Shown here piece by piece: positions 21,907 to 32,261 of a stretch of 64,000 bases of DNA. The DNA is from Staphylotrichum longicolle (Eukaryota > Ascomycota > Sordariomycetes > Sordariales > Chaetomiaceae): assembly GCA_019096155.1 (NCBI GenBank), contig JAHCVI010000001.1, positions 496,001 to 560,000 of the forward strand. Reading direction: 5' to 3'. Position 1 is the stretch's first letter; each line of letters starts with the position of its first letter. Both the position numbers and the translations under genes were made by a program. The notes beneath the pieces were generated by a model. That model saw only the letters and a list, made by a program, of their open reading frames with translations. It ran no database searches and was not told the DNA's origin.

Positions 21907-23147
21907 TGCTGGCAACGGAGGCTGGCGGCGGACTACCTCGGTGACGTCTGCATGGGCAGAAGCGTCGATACCCCCAGGGTAGGTTGGGCAGAGAAAAAGA
22001 GGAAAAGATGCTGGACGGTGGCCAGCCGGGTTCCGTAGCCTCAGACCAAGCAAAAGAAGAAAAAAAGTGAATGAATCAACAATATGACAGAGGCCGGGCT
22101 CCCAAGCTCGCCTGCGGCGTTGGACCGCTCCAGATATTTACTCTGTTTTGCAACGAGTGGCAAGAAGCAGAGAAGGAGAGTGGAAAAGGAAAGGAAATAC
22201 CAAGGAGAAACAACAGAAAAAATGGGAAGGGAAAGAAAGCAAGCAAACGACAGAGCAGAAAGTGAAAAGACGAAACGAGAGCCAAGGCTGGTGGGCCACT
22301 GGCGAACCGAAGATCAACTTGGCCCGGGCTTGGGAAGGAGAAGAGGAGGAGGAGGGGGAGGGACAAGGAGAGGGGGCAACCCCGGTGTGGTACTGGTGTA
22401 TCAGCCCAGTCCAGACCAGCAAGGCCTGTCAAGGCATTCTAAACATCCATCCTGTGCCCACGGCGGCCAATAAGGGAGCGAAGTAGAAGCGCGGCTGTTT
22501 CGTCTCCAATGTCAACAACAACATCGACCTTCCCAGTCGAGTCGAGGCCAGTCTCAACCAGTGACAGTGACAGATTGAGAGGTGGCAAAGGTGGGCAGCA
22601 GTGCAGCACTTGGGTTTTGCGCCGCATGAACACGTGCGGGTGCCAGGATGGCCTGGAGAAGCGCGCAGTCGAGGGGGAATCGCATGCTGCTGTCGCCCAG
22701 AAAACTTGCGACACGCAACAGCGATGTTGTCGGGAAGATCAAACACTCAGGGGTCGACGTTGGCGGCAGGGACCCTGCGTTGCTGTATTCGTAGTGGTGC
22801 TTGAGAAGACGTTGCAGGGGGCTGACGTCGCCACTGCTCAGAGGGGCACTTGGGGCAGTCCCAGATGCCCCACAAGACCACCCTTCAGCCACTCAGAGGG
22901 AGCCAGACAGTGACCCCGCTATCTTTCGAAACCGGCAACTTGGGCTTTGATCCCTCCGGGGTTGGACCCTTCCACAGCGCTTGCTGCAGCGCGTCAAGTG
23001 AACCTATCCACTCATGCGAAGCCATCTCAGTTTCAATGCGGGCTCAGGAAACACAGATCAATCGGCCGCGCGGCAAAGCGACACAAATCCTATTCAAGGT
23101 CCGCACGGTCATAATATAGCAACTCTTTTTTCTTCCCTTTTTTTTTA
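21907..23147. other. Intergenic, 1.2 kb
   Basis: Contains the protease promoter, with a purine-rich stretch at about 22140-22380, and the 3' region of the reductase pseudogene, with a short T-rich run near 23130. Open frames overlap in several phases and match nothing known to me. Confidence 0.5.
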
Positions 23148-24182
23148 TCAGGCCTCATTGCTGACCTTGATGACGATCTTGCCCTTGGCGTGGCCCGACT
23201 CGAGCCTCTCGAAGGCCTTCTCAAAGTCGTCAAACTCCCACACGCTGTCCACCACCGGCCGCACCTTGCCGGCCGCGATCAGCTCGCCAATCTCGGCCAG
23301 GTTGCTGCCGAGCGGCTCGACAATGAAGAACAGGGCCTTGGAGAGCTCCTTCTTCATCCCCGGGGGCTTACGATACTCGGGCGGCGTGTTGATGCACACC
23401 ATGGCACCCCCTTCCTTGACCGCGGCCCAGCAACCGGCCAGCGTCTTGCCCCCGACCATCTCCACCACCAAATCAACCTCCCTCTTGGCCGGATCAGCCG
23501 CCACCCACTCGTCGATGGACTGTTTCGTGTAGTCCACCACCTCGGTCGCCCCCAGCTTCCTCACCGCCTCCTCCTTCCCCTTCCCGCACACGGCCACCAC
23601 CGCGCCCGCCCCGGCCAGCGACGCAAGCTGCACCACCCAGCTGCCCACCCCGCCCGCCGCGCCCGTGACCAGCACCCTGATCCTCGCGTTCCTCTCCCGC
23701 GCGGCCTCGTCCCCCTTGACCCCGGCGCGTCCAGCGTCCCCTGCACAAACAGCGCCTGCCACGCCGTCAGCGCTCAGCGGCGTCGCCGCCGCCTCGATCC
23801 ACCCCAAGCCTCGGGGATCTTGGCCAGCTCGCTCGCCCGCGCGAGGGCGTACTCGCGCGCGGCCCCGCCCGCCCGGCGTCGATGCGGCAGTACACTCGAT
23901 CCCGGGCGCAAACGCGCCGCTGGCGGCGGCGCCCGCCGAGACGACGGTGCCCGCCAGGTCTTGGCAGGGCACCATGACCTTGTCGGCGGGGATCGAGTCC
24001 GGGAAGTTGACGGCCCAGAGGAGCTCGCCCGCCGCGGCCGCGCCGTGGCGTGCACGCGACGCGGAGGGGTCCCGGGCCTGGGCACCGGGGCGGTGGTGGA
24101 GATAACGGTGGTGGATTTGCGGAGGCTTGGAGGAGGTTTTTCATGGTCTGGGGAGGGCGGCGGCGGTGGTGGAGGAAGACAT
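23148..24182 (-). pseudogene. MDR-family quinone oxidoreductase, multiply frameshifted
   Basis: The C-terminal half (about 23715-23148) is intact and typical of zinc-independent MDR/quinone reductases: VLVTGAAGGVGSWVVQLAS (NADPH-binding), GATEVVDYTK, DLVVEMVGGKTL and GKIVIKV at the end. The N-terminal half can only be read by changing frame: VHATA, AAAAGELLWAVNFPDS, KVMVPCQDLAGTVVS, VYCRIDAG, REYALARASELAKIPEAWGG, IEAAATPLSA, then LTAWQALFVQGTLDA. That is at least six single-base shifts within about 400 bp of very GC-rich DNA, plus another near the start. The ATG at 24182 is the likely original start. Either the gene is decaying or the assembly has indel errors here. No introns are evident. 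Confidence 0.8.
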
Positions 24183-25073
24183 TGTTTTGGTTGTGAGTGT
24201 GGTGATAAGGTGAGTCTTGTAGCGATCCGTAGTGGGAGAGTCGTGGTTGGGATGTGAAGGGGATTGGTGAGCGAGGTAAGTTACTCTTGACAGATGAGAC
24301 CAGAAGGGCCGAGATGCCATGGGGATACGTGTGGGCGGCGCATTCCCTCCTGCAGAAGAAGGCAGCCACAACGTGTTTTTATATCATCATGGTGACACTG
24401 CAGCCAGCCGCCCTCGCCGAAAGTTCCCGTCGGGAAGGCATCACGTAATGAGGGGACACAGGAGGCGGCTCGTTTAAGGTTCGTATCACCGCTTGGGAGC
24501 GCCTCGACGGTCGGGACAGAGGAGAGGTCACGGTTGCGCATATTCCCCGCGTCGCCAAGGACTGGGTGAGTAATCGGTGCTTGTCGCATTCCCGTTTGGG
24601 GCATCGCATCTGGATGCGAAACCCTCGTCGAGAATAAGACGGGTGAGGGACTTGTCCTAGGCCCTTGTCAGAGTCTGCCACGACATGCGTATTGATCAGC
24701 AAAAGCCAACTACCCTGCTGGTTCGATTGCAACTCGTTAATCTCCTTTCGTCTGCCGAAAGCATCCAGCAACTTCCGGGAGATGGTTTGTGTAGTGGTCC
24801 ATGTTGCGTTTGCCTGCCTGTCTCGCCGTGTGAGTCGGAGCGGGGCACGGGCACCTCAGCGGCCTGAAACCCTGAAACAATGAAGTGCTTCCACGCTCTC
24901 AACCTCGCAACTTGACTTGAGTTTGCCTTTTCATCACACACAACCATCCATGCCTCATTTCTGGCATAGTTTGACCTATTCCTCCGTTGTCGACACACCT
25001 CACAGCTTCTCACCAAGTCCCTCACCACGCCGCTGACCTTTTACTCCGGGGGCAACGGCAGTGCAAAACAGTC
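24183..25073. other. Intergenic between divergent genes
   Basis: Promoter region shared by the reductase pseudogene (minus) and the Nudix gene (plus). No gene, repeat or RNA recognised. Confidence 0.5.
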
Positions 25074-25694
25074 ATGATCGCCCCGCGCCCCCTTCCCGAG
25101 GGCGGCCTCACCTTCACGCACCAGCCTGCCGTGGCCGCGCTTCACGTCCCCGCCAAGGAATTTCTCTCCACCCGGCCGCTCGTCTCAGGCGCAGCCACTG
25201 GCGCTCTCGTCTTCTCCCGCGCGGTCGGCGGGCAAGACCGCGTGCTGCTCATCCAGCGGGCCGCCCACGACTCGATGCCTCTGCGCTGGGAGATACCCGG
25301 CGGCGCATGCGATCTGGAGGACGAGACGATGCTGCACGGCCTGGCGAGAGAGTTGTGGGAGGAGGCCGGGCTGAGGCTGAAGAGTGTCGTGAGGCGGGTC
25401 GGGGAGGAGCAGGCTTTTTTGACAAGGCGGGGCCTCGCGGTGGTGAAGGTTACCTTTGAGGTCGAGGTTGAGGTTAAGGGGTCTGAGAACGAAGGGCTGC
25501 CTGAAGTTGTGCTGGATCCCAACGAGCATGTCCGGTTTCTGTGGGCGACGGAGGAGGAGTGTGAGACGGGCAGGGTGGTAGCGCAGGGAGACACTGGGGA
25601 GGACGAGGTGGTAGAGATCAAGTTCACCACGGCGGATCAGAGAGCCGTCGTCTTGCTGGGCTTCAAGCTGAGGGGGGAGACGACAGTCTCATGA
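25074..25694 (+). CDS. Nudix hydrolase domain protein
   Basis: A single exon of 206 aa. The Nudix signature is GGACDLEDETMLHGLARELW followed by EEAGL; the metal-binding REx2EE core (RELWEEAG) is complete. The first Gly of the consensus Gx5E is displaced by one residue, giving Ala at that place. Strands ATGALVFSRAV and VLLIQRA before it, and FLTRRGLAVVKVTFEVEVE after it, complete the fold. Nudix enzymes cleave nucleoside diphosphates linked to other groups; the substrate is unknown. The start at 25074 follows an upstream in-frame stretch without another ATG. No targeting signal is seen. The gene ends 257 bp before the Dpb11-like gene on the same strand. Confidence 0.85.
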   Translation: MIAPRPLPEGGLTFTHQPAVAALHVPAKEFLSTRPLVSGAATGALVFSRAVGGQDRVLLIQRAAHDSMPLRWEIPGGACDLEDETMLHGLARELWEEAGLRLKSVVRRVGEEQAFLTRRGLAVVKVTFEVEVEVKGSENEGLPEVVLDPNEHVRFLWATEEECETGRVVAQGDTGEDEVVEIKFTTADQRAVVLLGFKLRGETTVS

Positions 25695-25951
25695 GAATAC
25701 CCGCAGTGCCCTGGGGGAGGGGGCTTGTCTGGCCGAGTCTGGCTGTCTGGTTCATAAACCCTAACCCTTTCACACGTGGGACATGCTGCCTGCCCTTTGG
25801 CTCTGTTAATTGATTGATTGGCTCGCCCGCGTCGTCAGCTGCACACGCGACGCGTTGGAGTCCCCGACCTTGGAAGGCCTCCGCAAACAACCTGAAGAGG
25901 CGCCGTTTATTCTCCAGGCACCTTCCGGCATTGTGACTCGACCGAGATGCA

Positions 25952-28900
25952 ATGGCCACTCCGCCGGGATCCTTGGACGCCGACGAGTCGCTGTTTGACT
26001 CTGCCCGTCCCTTCAAGGGCGTGGTGGTTTGCTGCACCAGCATACCCACCGAATTGAGGGTGAGTCGACCGCGTCATTGTGCCCCCTTGCCCCCGTCTTG
26101 AGTTCCCTGCACAACGCCTCAGAAGTGTGTCGATGCGACAATGCGACTTGCAGCACGCAACAAGGCACTCTCGTGTCGCTGCCTAAGCAACTCGCCGCCA
26201 CCACACCATCGGATTTCCATCTGCGAGAATGGCTTGGTTAACTTTTGTTTCTGTTTCACTAGGCAGAGATCGCGGCCAAAACGGTCGAGCTGGGTGGCCT
26301 GCACAAGTACGACTTGACGCCGGACTGCACCCACTTGATCGTCGGCGACTACGACACCCCCAAGTACCGCCATGTCGCCAAGGAACGTCCCGATGTTAGG
26401 GTCATGACCCCCGCCTGGGTCGAGGCCGTTCGCAACCTCTGGGTCCAAGACGCCGAGATCGACTTCCTCGCCCTTGAAAAGGAATGGCAGCTGCGCGCTT
26501 TCGAGACGGGCGGCGGAGAGCCCACCACAGACGGCACCGAGCCCCAGCGCCGGAAGCTGCTCTGCTGCATGACAGGTTTTGAGGACCCGGCCGAGCGTCA
26601 GCAGATCATCGACATGATCGAGGGCAACGGCGGGCTCTACACCGGTGACCTGACAAAGCGAGTCACCCACCTGATCGTCTGTAAGCCCGAGGGTCGGAAG
26701 TTCCATGCCGCAAAGAGCTGGGGAGTCGTGACCGTCTCGGTCGAATGGGTCAATGACAGCGTGGAACGCGGCCTGATCTTGGACGAGAGGCTCTACGATC
26801 CCATTCTGCCACCAGAACAACGGGGCGTAGGCGCATGGAACAAGCAGAGGGCACGTGTCTCGTCGCTGGGCAAGAGGCTTAGGGAAAGCAACACCGCCCG
26901 GGAGGAAGGGAAGAGGAAGCTGCGCAAGACAACCAGCATGAAGTTGAACAGTCAAAGGGACAACTTGTGGGGGGACATTCTCGGAAAACCGCAGGCTTCG
27001 GAGCCTCCGCCTGCTGTGGTTCCCCCACAAGTTCCTGCGAATCCGGCCACGTTGCCACCGACGCACATCACCCAACCCACACAGCCGTCAGCGGGCAAGT
27101 CGCTGGACACCCAGGGGTCGAAGCTCTCCTCCTTTGGTGTCCCGGACGACAGCGCCATCTTTGCTTCTTGCTGTTTCTACGTGCACGGTTTCTCTGCGCA
27201 GAAGACCGAAATCCTCGTCAACATCGTGGCATCTCTTGGGGGGCTCATCTGCCATTCCCTCGATGAGGTTGTGTCCACCTCGGGAGCCCAGCTTGCCCAC
27301 CGCTTCCTCATCGTGCCGCAAACCTCACCCCCAGAAACCCATCCCCGACTTCCCGACAATGTCTACATCATCACCGAGTTCTACATCGAGCGGTGCATGC
27401 ACAAGAAATACTTCTTTGACCCCTCGCAGCATGTTATCGGACGGCCTTTCCCCCGGTTTCCCATTCCAGACTTTAAGGAACTGGTCGTTTGCAGCGCCGG
27501 GTTCACCGGCGTCGACCTCAACCAAGTGGACAAGTCCGTCAGGCAGTTGGGTGCCAGATACGAGGAAAGGTTCACAGCGAATGTTTCTCTGCTCGTGTGC
27601 CCGTCCTTATCCGTCGTCCGAAAGCAGAAGCTCGAGATGGCCTTGGCGTGGAAAGTTCCTGTTATCAGTGCCGACTGGTTATGGGAATGCATATCGACCG
27701 GCTTCAGGGCCCCGATTAAACGGTTTCTGTTCCCAGAAATGAAGCAGAACTTCGACGCCCCCAAGACGCTCACACAACCCAAGGAGAAGGAGAAGGGCAA
27801 GGGCAAGGATAACGCCAATAGCAAGCCTCAAAGGCCGTCGAGCAATGAGGGTATTGACGAGGATCTCCTGCCAAAGCCAACAGTCAAAGCAAAGCAGCGC
27901 CGCGACCTGGACGAGTCGGCGTTTTTAACAGCCAGGGAGGAACCACGAGACCCAAGCCACCGTCGCAAAGGGCCCGCGGCTGAGCACGACTCGATTGTCA
28001 CCGCCGTTACACACTTCGAAACAGCACCCACGCACGCATTTTCAACTAGCAACGCCAGCATCAGCTTTGGCAACCAGACCTTCACAGACGCGAGCATCAG
28101 CTTCGGCTTGAGAACCATCACCTCGGGAGCCCCCCTCACAGAGACGTCCTCCAACTCTCTCAACAAAACCCCCACCACCCCACGAAAACCAGAACCCCCT
28201 GGTCTACGGAGGCCCATGGGGAGGATAGCAAGCGAAGTTGCCGACTCCGAAGCCACGGACGGCGACGTCGGTCACCCCGACGACATTTCCCTCCGAGAAA
28301 ACGAAGAAAACAGCGTCAAGCCCGCAGAACAGGAGGGGACCGACCAACCGGACCCAGAAGCCGAACAAAAGCGCCTCGAAGCCGAGCAAGCGGCAGCCGA
28401 GCGCCTCGCCATCTCCACCAAACTCGTCACCTCCCTGCTCGACTCCACCACCGCTGCCACCGTATCCGCCCCAGCAGCCATCACAGCCCCGGCCCCGGCA
28501 CCCGACACTACCGACGCCGATGACGTCGCCACGAGCACCATCCCCAAGCTGAAGCGCCGCAAGCGCAACATCCTCGGCCGCGCCATCAGCAACGTCTCCG
28601 CCGCCAGCAGCGGCAGTAACGGAGATTCAGTCTCCTCCGCAGCCGCCGCTACTACAGCTATCCCTCTCCAGCCAGGGGCAACCACCACCACCACCGCCAC
28701 CACCACCGCCACCAAAGCCGATACGGACGAGGGGCGTACCGATGCGGCCCCGGCCCCGACACAGATCGAGTACGAAGACCCCGAGGCCCGGCGGTACAAG
28801 GAGCAGCTGATGACCAAGATGATGAAGGGGGCGGCTACTCCTACCGAAGGGAGAGGGGGGAAAGCTGCAGTGGCGACGGAAAGGCAGGAGAAGTTGACGC

Positions 28901-28989
28901 TGGCGGAGATGGGGGGGTACGAGGTGGGGGCCCAGCAGGGGAGCCGGTATGAGGGCCTCGGGGAGAGGAGGAGTGCAAGGAGGAGGTGA
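25952..28989 (+). CDS. dpb11: Dpb11/Rad4/TopBP1-like BRCT-repeat protein
   Basis: Two exons, 25952-26059 and 26263-28989, with a 203-bp intron (GTGAGT...CTAG); 944 aa. Four BRCT domains are visible: about residues 20-110 (GVVVCCTSIP, then THLIVGDYDTPKYRHVAKER), 130-215 (LLCCMTGFEDPAERQQI, THLIVCKPEGRKFHAAK, VSVEWVNDSV), 330-425 (FYVHGFSAQKTEILVNIV) and 441-530 (LVVCSAGFTGVDLNQVDKSV, PVISADWLWECI). The remaining C-terminus is long, charged and low-complexity. The family forms a scaffold that binds CDK-phosphorylated Sld2/Sld3 at replication initiation and activates the checkpoint kinase Mec1/ATR. Paired BRCT units and the HKYDLTPD...GDYDTPKY motif in the first domain are typical of fungal Dpb11/Rad4. 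Nuclear. The gene looks intact. Confidence 0.88.
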
Positions 28990-29719
28990 AAAGGTGAAAT
29001 ATCCGTCTTCCCTTTGGGCGTTGGGATGTTGTTTGTTGGGGATGATCATGGTACATTGGGCAAGAGCATCGGTCATCTGAAGGGTGAATGCCCGTCTCTT
29101 CAAGTGGGGATGGATGTTGTGGATAGGCAGAGGCTGGGAGGTTAAAAGGCTGAAGGGGGGGTCGATCATGACACCAGGGGCGGGAAGTTATTGAGGCATT
29201 GAGCAAGGCGAGCGAGCGAGCGTTAAGCACGGACGGAGCATTTTTCATCAGAGGTTTGGGGTTATGTCAGGGTATAGTTAAAATAGATTTGGGTATCTAC
29301 ATTCCAATTTTCCCCCTTGCACTGTGCGTGAGTCCATGCCAGAAAATGTCCCACGACATGCTGACGCAAGGAGACATGGCAGTTTTGAAGGGAAATTCTT
29401 GTTGAATGTTGTCGTCAAACTCATGAATCGTCAATACAAGAAGAATAATTACAAATAAAAGTATGCCCACCTGTTCCAGTGAAACATTTTGTCCCCTTTT
29501 CCTGGCTTCCCTTCGTTGCCTGTTGCTTGGTTCGTACACAAAAAAAAAGCAGTACAGATGTTTGAGAAAATGGAATAGGGGTATCATGACACCACCACCA
29601 AAACACAGAAAGAAAGAATTCCTCTCCTTTTGGCCCTCCTGAGATATTGACAACACCCGGCTCAATCAGAGGTGCGTCACGGCCTGCGTCAGGACGCTCA
29701 GCAGCGTCGCGGCGGCGCA
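28990..29719. other. Convergent 3' region
   Basis: The 3' regions of the Dpb11-like gene (plus) and the Arg/Asp-rich gene (minus). A minus-strand frame extending 29719-29666 may encode an alternative C-terminus of the latter (see findings). Confidence 0.5.
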
Positions 29720-32261
29720 CTAACGCCGATGGCGCCCGCCGCCTCCTTCAGGCGCTTCTTCGACGGCCGGTCTCTGTCCTCGCGGATCTCGGTCTCTGTC
29801 TCTCTGTCTCGGTCGCGATCTCGGTCGCGGTCTCTGTCCCTGTCTCGGTCCATCGGCCGTCGAGGAGCGTCCTCTCCTGTCCCGGTCTCTGTCTCTGTCC
29901 CTATCCCTGTCGCGGTCGCGGTCGGTCGCGGTCGCGGTCGCGGTCACGATCTCGTTCCTTTTCACCCTCTCCCGCTCCCGCTCGCCGTCAACAACCTTCA
30001 ACCTGTCGTCTCTCGACCTCTCGCGTGACTTGTCCCTCCGGGCCGGCCTCCCTTCCTTCTCCCGCTCCCTATCACGATCCCGCTCCCGCTCCCGCTCCCT
30101 GTCACGAGGCCTGTCCCTCGACCTCTCACGATCGCGCCGCGCCCGGTGATCTGAGTACTGCCCCGGCGAGATCTCCTTGGGCCCGCTGCGGTCAAACCGA
30201 ACATGGTTAGGGTTCTTGTTCTTGAGGATCGGTTTTGGCGCGACGGTGCTCGAGGGAGAGAGGCTGCTGTGGGTGTCGCCGTTAACGCTAGCCGGGGGCG
30301 AGACGATGATGGGGTAGACTTTGGTGCCCTTTTCCTGGTCGGCATTGTCATGGTCGTTGTCAACGTCGTCTTCGCTGTCGAGGGGTTTGGTTTTCCGGTT
30401 CGGTGTGTAGTCCTTCGGGACGTAGCGCCCGCGGTGTCTGGTGCGGGCGCCGTGCGCGCGGTGGCGGGAGGAGGTGGAGGCGGTGGAAGCGTCGCTGTCG
30501 CTGGCGTCGAAGAGGCCTTCGGAGGGGTCGTCTCGCGTCAGGCCGCGGCGGCCGCGTCGGCGGTAATGGTCGCCGTAGGTCTCGTGGCGGTGGCTCTCAG
30601 CTTCGACCAGTTTCTGCAGGCGCGGCAGTCCTGCTGTTGCGCACTTCGAAGCTCCTTCTGACGTATTCTTCGATTTCTTCGCGGGAGAGGATACCGAGGA
30701 CAGCGACAAAGTTCGGCCGGGCTTCATAGCGCACGCCGGCCCTTTCCAGCACTTCGGGGGACACTAGCTTGCGGTTGATCTTGGTCCAGGTTGCGTCCAG
30801 AGGGATGGTCTGGCCATGGCTGTCGGGAGCCAAGTGGCTGTGCTGTCGGGGAGTGTGTTGGTATTGCAGCATGTCATTTCCAGCGACGGGGGCAGATGAT
30901 GGCAAGGTGGCCAAGTCCCAGGAAACACCCGAGGAGGCAATTGTCAAGCTTGTGCCGTATGGAGGTGGCGGCGAGCCCGGGGATGTGGACGTGGGAGGAA
31001 GAGCCACTTGCAAGCCGTCGTACGAAGGAATCTGCAGGGGCTGAACCCCGGGCGGCAAGTATCTGGTGGTTGGCGACGTGCCCGGGGACATGACCTGAAA
31101 ATGGGGATGAATGGGCGACAGAAGTGCGGAGCCCGAGAGGGCAGCCACCTTGTCGGCCGAGTAGCGGTCGAGAGCCATGAGGTCTCTGGTCGAGATGAGT
31201 GCCGTGTGGGACGAAGGGCTTGGTTCCGCATCAGACGACTCGGACGAAGTGTACTGCTCGAAGCTCAGCCGGGGCGGCAGGGTATACATGGCAGGCGAGC
31301 GAGGTTGGGGAGAAAGGGGCAAAGAGTCGGGCCTCTCGGACGTTGGTGCACGTCTGCGCCCTTCGTTGCTGAGGGGACCGGAGTCCGAATTGGGCCTCGA
31401 GTCCCTTTCTCGCGTTGGGTACGACCCAGACGCGACAATCATTGGTGGTTGGGCATCCCACTCGAGTAGCCCGCGGACAGAGGGCGGCAGCCCGCCACCC
31501 ATCGGCTGGTGAGACTCAAGCTCGCGAATGTATGCACGCAGAACCTCCTGTGATACCCGAGTAAGCTCATGCTGCGGATGTCTTCTGATGTTGTTGGAAA
31601 GGGCAGTGGGTCATACCTTATTTTGGCGTAACACGTCGGGCGAGAAGCCCTCCTTCTCCAGCTCGGACTTGAAGCTCTGCCATAGCTCGTCTTCGTCGAC
31701 CTCCACCGGTGACTGGTCTTTTTCTCGCGAAAAGAGGCGGTTGGCAATGGCATCCACCTTGTTCTTGATCACGTCCATCTGCTGGCCGTCGGCGGTCTCG
31801 AGCACGCGTTGCGTCTTGGCGGGGTTGTGGAGCTGGACGGTGTCGAGGAAGATGTCAATCTTCAGAGTCTGAGAAATGACATCCCCTCGAATGAGATCGA
31901 TCTTCCGGGCCCTTTCCGCCAAGTCCGAGTCCCTCCTCGCCGCACCAGACCCAAGCTCGTGGGCGTTCCCAGTGCTCTCTCCGTGCCGTTCGAGAAGAGT
32001 GTTGACCTGTTTGAGTGCGAAATCACTGTCCTCGACGAGCGACTTCAGCTGCCTTGCATAAACAGAACCCTGACCCGGCTGGCGCAGGGGCGAGTCGAGA
32101 TCCTTGGCTTCGGCGTCCAGGTGCTTCAGGGCAGTGTGCAGATTGCGGACGGCTATAGCCAGGTCGACGAAATCGGTGCCAGCATTGCGAGCGCGCCGAT
32201 ACAGCTGTCGGGCGAAGGCATCGACGGACTCGATGCTGGTGTGGTCAGTTGCGGCTGTCAT
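29720..32261 (-). CDS. Arg/Asp-Ser-rich conserved fungal protein
   Basis: Exons on the minus strand: 32261-31617, then 31547-30695, then 30633-29720, assuming introns 31548-31616 (GTATGA...CAG, clear) and 30634-30694 (61 nt, GTATCC...CAG, tentative); 803 aa. The N-terminal 210 residues form a helical domain (SVDAFARQLYRRARNAG, FVDLAIAVRNLHTALKHL) resembling the N-terminus of many fungal scaffold proteins. The middle is Pro/Ser-rich, with LVSPEVLERAGVRYEARP and KLVEAESHRHETYGDHYRRR. The last 150 residues are Arg-Glu and Arg-Asp dipeptide repeats. No enzyme fold is visible. Without the second intron the first frame stops at 30597. The C-terminal repeat may contain indels, because other frames give better text. 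Function unknown; RD/RE repeats often occur in RNA-processing proteins. Confidence 0.62.

Noticed and set aside
23190..24257. 355-codon plus-strand frame opposite the reductase pseudogene
   Set aside because: Antisense shadow in very GC-rich DNA; His/Arg/Pro-rich with no recognisable motif.
30597..30727. Programmed ribosomal frameshift
   Set aside because: No slippery heptamer or stimulatory structure was recognised; an intron or sequence error is simpler.
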